DNA of 64,000 bases from assembly GCA_040772225.1 (NCBI GenBank), contig JAXGYO010000002.1, positions 310,001 to 374,000 of the forward strand. The letters run 5' to 3'. Each line of letters begins with the position of its first letter. Position 1 is the first letter of the stretch. Source of the DNA: JAAYED01 sp040772225 (GTDB taxonomy: Bacteria; Chloroflexota; Anaerolineae; UBA1429). Below the pieces are notes generated by a model. It worked only from the letters and a program-made list of their open reading frames with translations. It searched no databases and was not told where the DNA came from. The position numbers and the translations under genes are program-made. This document shows positions 43,424 through 52,070 of the stretch, piece by piece.

Positions 43424-44320
43424 TCAGTCCATCCTTTGCCAGGGCGGTATCTCGGGCAGAGCCCGGAGAAACGTCGCAATCAGATCGTTCTGGTAGCTTT
43501 CGTCAAAAGAGCCGTCAAGGAACCGCGGCAACCCGTCTAACCCAAACCGCTCCCAACTAGCATCTTCTTCGCCCGGCACGATCGGGAAGAACAGGAAGCC
43601 CGTCTCCTGCGCTGCCGCGAGGTCACCCGGCGCATCGCCAATCATCAGCCGGCAGCCGGCGGCATACCTGCCTCGGGAGGCCTCAGCCAGCTGGTAGGCC
43701 TTGCTGCCAAACTCCTGGCCAGCGATCGCCCGCACATACCGATCAATCCCGTGCTCGCGCCACTCCCGGGCGAGAGCCTCTGTGGGTGTTTGTGAGACCA
43801 CCACGAGGTCCGCCCCTGCAGCCATCGCGTCAAGACTCTTGCGTGCCGGGATAAATGGCGCGATACCATTCACGATGTCGGCGATGGACGCATTGACTGC
43901 CTTGCTCCAGTCCAGGGCCCGTTCCAGCTCAGGGTCACCGGTCTGTTCTATGCGCTGCGCCAGCGTCTCGTTGCTGAGCGTCACCTCTGCAGCGACAAAG
44001 GCACGCACACTGGCCAGTTCGGGCACCGATACGCCACGCTGCTGTACCTCCGCCCGCTCGCGCAGCAGGTCCAGCGTCTTGATCAGTGCTGGCCAGCGGT
44101 TTGTTCCTCGCCAGACGCTGTACAGGTTCACAAACTCGGCGGTCTCCCGCGCGTAACGCGAGACGGACTGCAAGCCCCAGTGCTTTATCGTAGCGGGAAT
44201 AAAGCACTCCTTGTGCTTGCACTCCATGGTGTCAAACACACAGCCGTCCGAGTCGATCCCGATCAAGAAACGGTGCGCTGGACGCAGCTCGCGCAGCAGA
44301 TCGCCCGCCGAGTCCGCCAT
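43424..44320 (-). CDS. HAD-superfamily hydrolase
   Basis: A 298-aa HAD protein. Motif I is GIDSDGCVFDTM (nucleophile D23, acid/base D25), motif II is VVVSQTP, and motif IV is MIGDAPGDLAAA; a helical cap lies between about residues 35 and 150. It is likely a phosphatase. The substrate is unknown, but the operon suggests a phosphorylated sugar acid, perhaps to reverse or repair a mis-phosphorylated intermediate. It starts 9 nt after uxuB and ends 2 nt before the larA-like gene. Confidence 0.78.
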   Translation of the reverse strand: MADSAGDLLRELRPAHRFLIGIDSDGCVFDTMECKHKECFIPATIKHWGLQSVSRYARETAEFVNLYSVWRGTNRWPALIKTLDLLRERAEVQQRGVSVPELASVRAFVAAEVTLSNETLAQRIEQTGDPELERALDWSKAVNASIADIVNGIAPFIPARKSLDAMAAGADLVVVSQTPTEALAREWREHGIDRYVRAIAGQEFGSKAYQLAEASRGRYAAGCRLMIGDAPGDLAAAQETGFLFFPIVPGEEDASWERFGLDGLPRFLDGSFDESYQNDLIATFLRALPEIPPWQRMD

Positions 44321-44329
44321 CGCTCAGTC

Positions 44330-45166
44330 TTATATGCCCGAGTACGCGGTGAGTCCGCCATCCACGACGATCGTCGCCCCGTGCACGTAGCTTGAGGCCG
44401 GCGAGAGCAGCCACAGCGCCGCACCGACCAACTCCTGTGGCTGGCCATACCGTCCCAGCGGTGTATGTGACACAATCGATTGGCCGCGAGGCGTCGGGGC
44501 ACCTGTTTCCCTGTCCAGCAGCAGATACCGGTTCTGCTCCGTCAGCACAAACCCCGGTGCGATTGCGTTCACCCTGATTCCCGGGCCAACCTCTTGCGAA
44601 AAGTAAACCGCGAGCCACTGGGTCAGGTTGATCACCGCTGCCTTGGCGGCGTTGTAGGCCGGCACCCGGGTCATCGGGCGCTGCCCCGAGATGGAGGCAA
44701 TATTGACAATCGAGCCCGTCCCGTTGGCGGCCATCTCGCGCCCGAAGACCTGGCTCGGCAGCCAGGTGGCGAGGCAGTTCAGATCCATGACGCTACGAAA
44801 GGCCTCCGTGGGCAGGTCGAAAAAGGAGAGATCTGCCCCGGTGGTGGCGGCCGGACGATTGCCCCCCGCGCCGTTGACCAGTCCGTATACAGTGCCAAAG
44901 CGCTCCTTGACCTGCTCCAACGCGCGCTCGACCGAATCCCTGTCCAGTGCATCGCACGCTACGCCGAGCGCCTCGCCCCCTTCCGCCACGATCGCCGCTG
45001 CGGTCCGTTCGGCTGCCTCGGGGCGAATATCCAGGATCGCAATGTTAGCACCGGCGCGCCCCAGGCCCGTGGCGATAGCCGTTCCCAGCATACCTCCGCC
45101 ACCGGTGATGGCAATTACCTTGCCGGACACGTCGTACAACTGGCTGATATAGTTGCTGATCACCAT
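44330..45166 (-). CDS. uxuB: D-mannonate oxidoreductase (fructuronate reductase), SDR type
   Basis: A 278-aa SDR, the same length as Bacillus UxuB. Residues show TGGGGMLGTAIATGL (NAD binding), NGAGGNRP, SISG, the catalytic Y-x3-K (PAYNAAKAAVINL), and a C-terminal region typical of this group (FVLTEQNRYLLLDRETG, LGRYGQPQELVGAALWLLSPASSYVHGATIVVDGGLTAYSG). It reduces fructuronate to mannonate. The gene lies 8 nt after uxaE, supporting the hexuronate role. The ATG sits close to GGGGAGGG; GTG one codon later is an alternative. Confidence 0.82.
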   Translation of the reverse strand: MVISNYISQLYDVSGKVIAITGGGGMLGTAIATGLGRAGANIAILDIRPEAAERTAAAIVAEGGEALGVACDALDRDSVERALEQVKERFGTVYGLVNGAGGNRPAATTGADLSFFDLPTEAFRSVMDLNCLATWLPSQVFGREMAANGTGSIVNIASISGQRPMTRVPAYNAAKAAVINLTQWLAVYFSQEVGPGIRVNAIAPGFVLTEQNRYLLLDRETGAPTPRGQSIVSHTPLGRYGQPQELVGAALWLLSPASSYVHGATIVVDGGLTAYSGI

Positions 45167-45174
45167 TCCCTCCC

Positions 45175-46713
45175 CTACCCACTGAACGGCAACACGTGCC
45201 GCGCCAGGTGCGTCTCGAGCGCCTCATAGTGTGCCTCTTCGTGTGCGTCTAGAAACGCATAGATGCGCTCGCGAAAACGAGTACGTCCGTTCGTATCGCA
45301 GATGCTGAGCACCAACCCAAAGGTCACGTGCAGCACCTGGCGCGCATCGAAAGCATCAAGCAGATCGGGCAGATCCTCATCTGCGATACTCTCTATAGCA
45401 GGCACCCTGGAGAGATCCCCCGAGACGTGATAGCTGCGCCGCTCGAACTCATAGTTCTCGATGGCAAAAGCCAGGATCTCGCGGAACAGGGCGGGCTCCA
45501 GTCGTGCGATGGCCCGCAGCGCCTCCAGATAGCTGGTGCCAGCCGTCTTGAGGTGGATCAAGTCGCCGGCATGGCGCGCGGCGATGGGATAGATTGAGAA
45601 CTTGTCAGACCCTGAATGCAGGCTGAGCTTGTAGGGACCCAGCGCCCGGGCGATGGCCACGTGCCAGGCCCAATCGTGCTCAAAGGCGCCCAGGTCCCCG
45701 ATATAATCCACGCCCTTTTCAAAGCGCCCTATGTATCGTGGGGCCAGGCTCACCCACTCCACGCCCAGCCGGCGCAACTCGCGGGCGATGAACCAGTGTT
45801 CCGCGGGCCGCGTGGGCGTGTCGGTCTCATCCACCGACACCTCAACTTCCCATGGTCGTTCGCCAATGGTTGCCCGAAGATGCTGGTACAGGTCACGGAT
45901 ATGTGCCAGCGCTGCGCCGTACTTGCAGGCCGCCCGCAGCAGGTCGACTTGCTCCATCACCAGCAGGTGCCGCCCACCGAGTTCCCAGCTCTGGCCCACA
46001 TATCTGTCGAACAGCGTCTGCGGATCAATGTCGAGACGCTCCCAGGGCAGCGCCTCGTACTTGCTCCGGAGCGTTGCCAGATCGGCCGACTCCGCCTCGT
46101 TGTCCACCTGGTCGCGCGGGTCAAAGGTGTACATCACGTACCCGGCTTGCACACAGCTGTCGATATCGTCTGTAGTCTTCAAGTGATCGGCGTCAGCGCC
46201 ATAGCCATCACGCCAGCCTTCTTGCAGCACGCCCCAGGTGGCATCGTCCAGGACCTCTTCCGGCGTGCGCACGGTGCGCTCCATCTCGCGGATCGACTGC
46301 TGGGCATAGACCGGCACAATCCCGGCGCTGTGCCGCATGGCGCGTACATGCCCGGGCGTAGCCAGTCCCAGCCGGTCGCCCAGGCCGGCACTCTTGCGTA
46401 CCCCTATCCTTATCGGTGCGGTGAACGGCAGCAACTCACGGATCCGGCAGGCGTTGCCGTGATCCAGCGGGCCGGTGCCCAGCCAGGCAGTCTGCCCCCG
46501 CCAGGTTACGGGCTGCAACGCCAGGTTCAGGCCAAGTGCATCGCAATCCGCGTTGAGCAGCCCCAGTCGACGCCCGGAGGCACCGCGGAACAGGAACAAC
46601 AGGCTGTCCCCCAGGTGATTGATCGAGCGCGGATAGACGCTCGCAGCGGCCAGCGCGCCCAGTTCACTGGCGACTGCGCTTGAATGCTCCGTTCCCGAAA
46701 GCGATTGCTCCAT
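45175..46713 (-). CDS. uxaE: Tagaturonate epimerase family protein (UxaE)
   Basis: A 512-aa protein matching the UxaE family (D-tagaturonate 3-epimerase in Thermotoga). Recognisable segments are LKTTDDIDSCVQAGYVMYTFDP, EVEVSVDETDTPTRPAEH, GVEWVSLAPRYIGRFEKGVDYIGD and LSLHSGSDKFSIYP. It converts tagaturonate, from galacturonate, to fructuronate, merging both hexuronate branches. The ATG at 46713 is preceded by a purine-rich GAGGC; the longer frame upstream is excluded by the TTGACA promoter at 46757-46785. First gene of the operon. Confidence 0.85.
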   Translation of the reverse strand: MEQSLSGTEHSSAVASELGALAAASVYPRSINHLGDSLLFLFRGASGRRLGLLNADCDALGLNLALQPVTWRGQTAWLGTGPLDHGNACRIRELLPFTAPIRIGVRKSAGLGDRLGLATPGHVRAMRHSAGIVPVYAQQSIREMERTVRTPEEVLDDATWGVLQEGWRDGYGADADHLKTTDDIDSCVQAGYVMYTFDPRDQVDNEAESADLATLRSKYEALPWERLDIDPQTLFDRYVGQSWELGGRHLLVMEQVDLLRAACKYGAALAHIRDLYQHLRATIGERPWEVEVSVDETDTPTRPAEHWFIARELRRLGVEWVSLAPRYIGRFEKGVDYIGDLGAFEHDWAWHVAIARALGPYKLSLHSGSDKFSIYPIAARHAGDLIHLKTAGTSYLEALRAIARLEPALFREILAFAIENYEFERRSYHVSGDLSRVPAIESIADEDLPDLLDAFDARQVLHVTFGLVLSICDTNGRTRFRERIYAFLDAHEEAHYEALETHLARHVLPFSG

Positions 46714-46756
46714 AGTGCCTCGCGCTCCTGGTGGTCGATATGTCACGTCTGCCGCA

Positions 46757-46785
46757 AGGGTATCCCGAACGCCCCGGACTGTCAA
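46757..46785 (-). promoter_or_regulatory. Promoter of the uxaE operon
   Basis: Minus-strand consensus TTGACA (46780-46785), 17-nt spacer, TACCCT (46757-46762), about 43 nt before the uxaE ATG. It lies back-to-back with the DUF362 promoter. Confidence 0.65.
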
Positions 46786-46829
46786 CGCGTGCCGGTTCCG
46801 GAATCGCACCCGCTCGGCCGGCAATCCGC

Positions 46830-46858
46830 TTGAGCAACGCGGCGCTCCGCACTATCAT
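46830..46858 (+). promoter_or_regulatory. Promoter of the DUF362/sulfatase 2 genes
   Basis: TTGAGC (46830-46835), 17-nt spacer, TATCAT (46853-46858), 33 nt before the ATG. Confidence 0.55.
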
Positions 46859-46891
46859 ACCGCAAATGCTCCCGATCAGGAGGCTCTTGAG

Positions 46892-48115
46892 ATGAGCAAC
46901 GCCACTCCTTGTTCTGTTCGTGCCGTACGCTGTGACCACACGGCCGACGACGAGACGGTCTATCGCTCGCTGGTGCGCGCCACCGACCCTCTAGACCGGG
47001 TCTGGGCGCGCCTGAGCCGGGCGAAACGGATCACCATCAAGTTCAACCAGGCCTGGGACCCGGCCAGACTGGTGATGTTCCAGGGGCGCTATCAGGAACA
47101 CGTGGATCCCGCCGTCGCGCGGGCCGTTCTGCGCCTGCTGCGCGAGCGCACCAGCGCCGAGCTGCGCTGCGTCGAGATCGCCACCATGATTCGCGGACGC
47201 GAGGACCTGAGCTTCCAACGGGCAATGACCCTGTCACACGTACTGGCCGAGTTTGGCATCGAGACCATCAACGGGAACACCGCCCCGCACCGCATCTGCC
47301 CCGTGCCGGGCGGCGGCAGCATGTTCTCGCAGTACCAGCTGCCCGAGTGCGTGGTAGACACCGACGCCTTTGTCACGGTACAAAAGATAAAGAACCACAA
47401 GTTCATGGGGGTTACGCTGGGTCTCAAGAACCTCTTTGGCCTGCCGCCCTATGATCCCTACGGCCGCCCGCGGCAGTACTTTCACCACCTGGTGCGCCTC
47501 CCCTACGTGCTGGTCGACCTGGGTCGCATCATCGACCCCGCTCTGACGATCCTCGACGGCCTGACGTGCCAGTCCGGCGCCGAGTGGGGCGGGCGCGGCC
47601 TGGTGGGCGACACGCTGGTGGCCGGAGACCAGGTCATTGCCACGGACGCCGTGGCGACGCACCTGATGGGCCACGACCCACTCGGTGACTGGCCCGCGCA
47701 GCCCTTTATCCGCGATCGCAACGCTCTGCGGCTGGCGCACGAGTCCGGCTTTGGTACGGCCTCTCTCGATGAAATCGATTGGCAGTCCGAAGTGACAGCC
47801 CCTATTGGCACCTTTCTCACCGATGTGACCGATCCGCCCGAGCGTGTGCGCGCCTGGCGCCGCTCGACCTGCGAGCAGGCCCTGCACTACCGCGATCATC
47901 GCGACGCGTTCCTGGAACGCTACGCGGGCCTGTGGGTGTTGATCCAGAACGGCGCGGTCGTCTGGAGCAGCGACACTCCGGCCCTGCCCGCCAGCCGCCG
48001 CATCCTGGCGGCCGGTGAGGAGGATGCTGCCCTCTGGTTCAAGTTCGTGGATCCGGAGGAGGCCGAAGGCGAGCACTTTAAAGTCTACGAGCGCGAACTG
48101 GCCCGGCTCGGATAA
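46892..48115 (+). CDS. DUF362-domain protein
   Basis: A 407-aa protein with the DUF362 pattern: KRITIKFNQAWDP near the start, then VDTDAFVTVQKIKNHKFMGVTLGLKNLFGLPP, LVDLGRIIDPALTILDGL and GDQVIATDAVATHLMG. No ferredoxin-type Cys clusters are fused, unlike many DUF362 proteins. The biochemical role is unknown. TCAGGAGG precedes the ATG at 46892; the longer upstream frame runs through the promoter. Sulfatase 2 follows after 30 nt. Confidence 0.8.
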   Translation: MSNATPCSVRAVRCDHTADDETVYRSLVRATDPLDRVWARLSRAKRITIKFNQAWDPARLVMFQGRYQEHVDPAVARAVLRLLRERTSAELRCVEIATMIRGREDLSFQRAMTLSHVLAEFGIETINGNTAPHRICPVPGGGSMFSQYQLPECVVDTDAFVTVQKIKNHKFMGVTLGLKNLFGLPPYDPYGRPRQYFHHLVRLPYVLVDLGRIIDPALTILDGLTCQSGAEWGGRGLVGDTLVAGDQVIATDAVATHLMGHDPLGDWPAQPFIRDRNALRLAHESGFGTASLDEIDWQSEVTAPIGTFLTDVTDPPERVRAWRRSTCEQALHYRDHRDAFLERYAGLWVLIQNGAVVWSSDTPALPASRRILAAGEEDAALWFKFVDPEEAEGEHFKVYERELARLG

Positions 48116-48145
48116 GATCCCGATGTTGCCAGGGGAGGCGAAGCA

Positions 48146-49630
48146 GTGACCACCGAACAGAGGCCGAACATCCTCATCTTTCAGAACGATCAGGAACAGG
48201 GGCTGGTGACGGCGCCCGGGCATCCTTGCCGCACGCCAAACGCTGACCGGTTGGCGCGTGAGGGCGTGCGCTTTTCGCGAGCCTACACCATCACGGCGCA
48301 CTGCTGTCCCTCACGGGCCTCGTTCATGTCAGGCCTCGATCCCAGCGGGCACGGCATCTACAACAACGTGCTCAACACAGCCGCCATCCATACATCGCTG
48401 AACGAGGGGGTGACGCTATGGAGCCAGGTCCTGGCCGAGGCGGGCTACGCGCTGGCCTACTCCGGCAAGTGGCACGTCTGTGCCGATGAGAGTCCGGCCG
48501 ACCGCGGCTGGATCGACTATGGCGCCACCTCCATCGGCGGGCGCGACTATAACGGCGTAACCTGGGAGGGCTGGCGCAAGCGCGCACAGACGCCAGAGCC
48601 CGACACGCCGCGGGGCCGGGGCGAGGTACTGCGGCCCGGCTGGGGACGCCTGCAGCTGTACGGCACGGGGGAGACCACGCCAGAGGCCGATCCCTTTACC
48701 CCGGGCGATTACAGGATCGTCCAGAACGGGCTGCGAGCGTTACACGACCTGGCCTCGGGACAAAGACCCTGGTGCCTCTATATTGGCCCCAACGGTCCGC
48801 ATGATCCCTTTATCATCCCCGAGCACTATGCCACGATGTATGACCCGGATGAGGTGGACCTCCCGCCAAACTGGCACGATAACCTGGCCGACAAACCCCG
48901 CATCTATCAGCGCCAGCGCAGACTGTGGGATCAGCTAACCGAGCAGGAATACCGCGAGGCGATCGCCCATTACTGGGGCTATTGCACCATGCAGGACGAC
49001 CTGCTGGGCCTGGTACTGGATGCCCTCGAAGCGACAGGACAGGCCGAAAACACGCTGGTGCTATTCTGCTCCGACCATGGCGACTATGTCGGGGCCCATG
49101 GCCTCTTTGCCAAGGGCGTCGCTGCCTTTGACGAGTGCTATCGCATTCCCTACATCATGCGCTGGCCCGCAGGGATTGTGAACCCCGGTCGCGAGGTCAG
49201 CGCACTGATCACTCACACAGATATGGCACCCACCGTGACCGAACTGACCGGCACGGCCATGCCCGGCCACTGTAGCGGGCACAGCCTGTTGCCCTTCCTG
49301 AAGGATGAGGCACCGAGGGACTGGCCGGACACAGTCTATACGCAGTTCAACGGTGTCGAGCTGTACTACTCCCAGCGCGTCGTGCGCACCCATCGCTGGC
49401 AGTATGTCTACAACGGGTTCGATTTCGATGAGCTCTATGACCTGGCGGTCGATCCCTGGTGCCTGGTGAATCGCGCCGCCGACCCGGCCTATGACGGGAT
49501 CATCCGCGACCTGTGCGCCCGCATGTGGTGCCACGCCTGCCGCGAGGATGATATCGCCAGCAACCCCTATATGACGGTGGGCCTGGCGCCCTACGGGCCC
49601 ATGACCGGGCTGAGCGACATGAGCGACTAG
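48146..49630 (+). CDS. Type I sulfatase 2 (formylglycine-dependent)
   Basis: A 494-aa sulfatase. The formylglycine motif is C53-C-P-S-R57 followed by ASFMSGLDPSGHG; FCSDHGDYVGAHGLFAKG is the C-terminal metal motif, and LAYSGKWHV is typical. The N-terminal metal site reads IFQNDQEQG. No signal peptide is seen, so it is probably cytoplasmic. The start is GTG at 48146 after GGGGAGGCG. It is only distantly similar to sulfatase 1, so the two likely act on different sulfate esters. Co-transcription with DUF362 is likely. Confidence 0.88.
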   Translation: MTTEQRPNILIFQNDQEQGLVTAPGHPCRTPNADRLAREGVRFSRAYTITAHCCPSRASFMSGLDPSGHGIYNNVLNTAAIHTSLNEGVTLWSQVLAEAGYALAYSGKWHVCADESPADRGWIDYGATSIGGRDYNGVTWEGWRKRAQTPEPDTPRGRGEVLRPGWGRLQLYGTGETTPEADPFTPGDYRIVQNGLRALHDLASGQRPWCLYIGPNGPHDPFIIPEHYATMYDPDEVDLPPNWHDNLADKPRIYQRQRRLWDQLTEQEYREAIAHYWGYCTMQDDLLGLVLDALEATGQAENTLVLFCSDHGDYVGAHGLFAKGVAAFDECYRIPYIMRWPAGIVNPGREVSALITHTDMAPTVTELTGTAMPGHCSGHSLLPFLKDEAPRDWPDTVYTQFNGVELYYSQRVVRTHRWQYVYNGFDFDELYDLAVDPWCLVNRAADPAYDGIIRDLCARMWCHACREDDIASNPYMTVGLAPYGPMTGLSDMSD

Positions 49631-49643
49631 ACGCAGGCGAGCC

Positions 49644-49668
49644 GGGGAGCGTCGCTGGGGCGCTCCCC
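49644..49668. terminator. Hairpin between sulfatase 2 and the DgoD-like gene
   Basis: An 8-bp stem GGGGAGCG / CGCTCCCC with a 9-nt loop between convergent genes. There is no clear T-tract on either side. Confidence 0.45.
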
Positions 49669-49684
49669 ACCTCATGGTTGAAGC

Positions 49685-50818
49685 CTAGATGTCCGCCACG
49701 CCGCCGTCGGGCCAGAAGGAGCCCCGGTAGTCGCGCGGCTGGTAGGGCAGCGCCGCCATAGCCTCCTCGTTCAGCTCGATGCCCAGGCCTGGCGCCTCGG
49801 GCAGCGCCACATAGCCGCCGACGATCTCCAGCGGCTTGACCATGATCTGATCACGCCAGGGCTGGTTCTCGGCGTACTCCAGGATCGTGAACCCGGGAAG
49901 ACAGGCCGCCAGTTGCAGCGAGGCCGCCGTCGCCACAGGGCCATTGGGGTTGTGGGGCGCCACACGCACATAGTACGTCTCCGCCATGGCCGCAATCTTG
50001 AGCGTCTCCAGGATGCCGCCGTCATGGCAGACGTCGGGCTGCACAAACTCGACGTACTGGTTCTGGAGTAACTCGCGAAAGCCCCACTTTGTAAATAGGC
50101 GCTCGCCCGTGGCCAACGGGACCCCCGTCTCCGCCCGGGCGACGCGCTGCAGAGCATCCACATTCTCCGGGGGGACGGGCTCCTCGAGGAATGTCATGTC
50201 CCAGGGAGCGAGCACGCCCATCAGGCGGATGGCCTGCCCCGGTGTCAGGCGTCCGTGGGCATCCATCATGATCTGCACATCCGGCCCTACCGCTGCCCGC
50301 AGCGCACCCATGCGCTCCGTGATCGCGTCCAGCCAGCGCCGCTCTGATGGGTACATCTCGGGCCCGGGACAGCCGATTTTGAGCCCGCCCCAGCCCTGCG
50401 ACACCAGATCCGAGGCCCGCATAGCCAGATCCTCCGGCGTCGCCCCGCCGCAGTGCGTGTAGAGCTGGATCCGGTCCCGGCAGGCCCCGCCGAGAAGGCG
50501 GTAGATAGGCACGCCCAGGTCTTTGCCGGCGATGTCCCACAGCGCTTGCTCGATGCCGCTGAGAGCGCTGTTGAGCACGATGCCCCCGCGCCAGAATCCG
50601 TGCCGGTACAGGATCTGCCAGTTCTGCTCGACACGGCGCGGGTCACGGCCGATCAGCTGCCGCGCAAGATCATCCACCGCGGCACACACGGCCTGCTCCT
50701 TGCCCTCGACGCTGGCCTCCCCGACACCGGTGATCCCCGCGTCGGTCTGAACTTTGACAAACACCCAGGTCTGACGGCCCCCGTAAGCCATCAACGTTGA
50801 TACACCTGTGATCTTCAT
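49685..50818 (-). CDS. dgoD: Enolase-superfamily sugar-acid dehydratase, galactonate dehydratase (DgoD)-like
   Basis: A 377-aa MR-subgroup enolase-superfamily member. The capping domain is at 1-120. In the barrel, LKIGCPG carries the Lys, MMDAHGRL has the first metal Asp plus the DgoD-type catalytic His, FLEEPVPPEN and ATGERLFTKWGF supply the other Glu ligands, and VAPHNPNGPVATAAS has the second catalytic His. This Asp-x-His / His arrangement matches galactonate dehydratase, which yields 2-keto-3-deoxygalactonate. It is monocistronic with a promoter at 50849-50876. Confidence 0.75.
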   Translation of the reverse strand: MKITGVSTLMAYGGRQTWVFVKVQTDAGITGVGEASVEGKEQAVCAAVDDLARQLIGRDPRRVEQNWQILYRHGFWRGGIVLNSALSGIEQALWDIAGKDLGVPIYRLLGGACRDRIQLYTHCGGATPEDLAMRASDLVSQGWGGLKIGCPGPEMYPSERRWLDAITERMGALRAAVGPDVQIMMDAHGRLTPGQAIRLMGVLAPWDMTFLEEPVPPENVDALQRVARAETGVPLATGERLFTKWGFRELLQNQYVEFVQPDVCHDGGILETLKIAAMAETYYVRVAPHNPNGPVATAASLQLAACLPGFTILEYAENQPWRDQIMVKPLEIVGGYVALPEAPGLGIELNEEAMAALPYQPRDYRGSFWPDGGVADI

Positions 50819-50848
50819 GCTGCCTCCCTCCTGGCCATCGTGGCATAC

Positions 50849-50876
50849 TGTATACCCCGACGGGCAGGAGCGTCAA
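50849..50876 (-). promoter_or_regulatory. Promoter of the DgoD-like gene
   Basis: Minus-strand TTGACG (50871-50876), 16-nt spacer, TATACA (50849-50854). Confidence 0.5.
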
Positions 50877-50905
50877 CCCCGCGGCAGGCCCGGGAAGGGC
50901 GCCGG

Positions 50906-50934
50906 TTGGCGCATTCGGCCTGCTCGCCTACAAT
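50906..50934 (+). promoter_or_regulatory. Promoter of the M42 peptidase/larC1 genes
   Basis: TTGGCG (50906-50911), 17-nt spacer, TACAAT (50929-50934), 32 nt before the ATG. Confidence 0.55.
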
Positions 50935-50966
50935 CAAAGCCATCGTCGATCACAGTGAGGTGCTCT

Positions 50967-52055
50967 ATGCCTGACAATCCGACCATTGACCAGGATTATC
51001 TGCTCGCTAACCTGCAGACGCTGCTGAACATACCCAGCCCGACCGGGTACCACGAGCGGGCAATCGCCTGGCTGATCGAGCAGATCGAGGCGCTGGGCAT
51101 AGAGGGCCTCCAGACCGAGGTGACGAATAAAGGCGCTCTGCTCGCCACACTGGCCGGTCAGGCATCACTGGGAAAGCGGGCCCTGTCGGGTCACATCGAC
51201 ACCCTGGGCGCCATGGTGCGCGAGGTCAAGACCAACGGCCGGCTCCTGCTCACCCAGCTCGGCGGCTATGCCTGGAATGCTATCGAGAATGAGAACGTGA
51301 GCGTGTACTCGGTCCGACAGGGCACTACGACACGCGGTACGGTCCAGACGGTCAGCCCGAGCGTGCATACCAGTGACGAGGCGCGCGATGGCAAGCGCGT
51401 CGAGGACCGCATGGAGGTCCGCCTGGATGCTCGCACCTCCAGCGCAGCGGAGACGCGGGCTCTGGGCATCGAGGTGGGCGATTTCGTATTTCTGGACCCG
51501 CGCGTGGAATTCACTGAAACGGGCTACATCAAAAGCCGTCACCTGGACGACAAGGCCGGCGTAGCGATCATGCTGGCCGTCCTGCAGGCGCTCGCGGCCA
51601 GCGGTCAACGCCCGGCGCTCACAACCTCTTTCTTCTTCAGCAACTATGAAGAAGTGGGCCATGGTGCCTCCGCGGGGATGCCCACCGACCTGGACGAGCT
51701 GGTGGTGATCGACATGGCCGCAAGCACCACCGGCGAGCACCAGAACTCGGACGAGTATTCCGTAGGCATCTGTGCGAAAGATAGCTCGGGGCCCTACGAC
51801 CTCGCCCTGCGCCGTACGCTCACCGGGCTGGCGGAGGAGCACACGATTCCTTACCGCATTGATACGTATCCGCACTATGGGTCGGACGGGAGCGCCCTTC
51901 TGCGGGCCGGTGCCGACGTCCGGGTGGGCCTGATCGGCCCTGGCGTGGACGCCAGCCACGCCTACGAGCGCACACATGTTGACAGCCTCATGGCCACGGC
52001 GCATCTCGCGCTGGCCTACGTCCTGAGCCCCTTTTCTCCTGCAGGGAGCATCTGA
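50967..52055 (+). CDS. M42-family metallo-aminopeptidase
   Basis: A 362-aa M42 (glutamyl aminopeptidase/endoglucanase-type) peptidase. Metal and catalytic residues are visible in order: LSGHIDTLGAM (His, Asp), SRHLDDKAGVAIML (bridging Asp), FSNYEEVGHGA (catalytic Glu pair), VVIDMA (Asp), and ASHAYERTH (last His). Family members form tetrahedral dodecamers and trim peptides in the cytoplasm. GTGAGG precedes the ATG at 50967; the ORF upstream overlaps the promoter. larC1 follows after 15 nt. Confidence 0.9.
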   Translation: MPDNPTIDQDYLLANLQTLLNIPSPTGYHERAIAWLIEQIEALGIEGLQTEVTNKGALLATLAGQASLGKRALSGHIDTLGAMVREVKTNGRLLLTQLGGYAWNAIENENVSVYSVRQGTTTRGTVQTVSPSVHTSDEARDGKRVEDRMEVRLDARTSSAAETRALGIEVGDFVFLDPRVEFTETGYIKSRHLDDKAGVAIMLAVLQALAASGQRPALTTSFFFSNYEEVGHGASAGMPTDLDELVVIDMAASTTGEHQNSDEYSVGICAKDSSGPYDLALRRTLTGLAEEHTIPYRIDTYPHYGSDGSALLRAGADVRVGLIGPGVDASHAYERTHVDSLMATAHLALAYVLSPFSPAGSI

Positions 52056-52070
52056 AAGGATCCTGGCACC

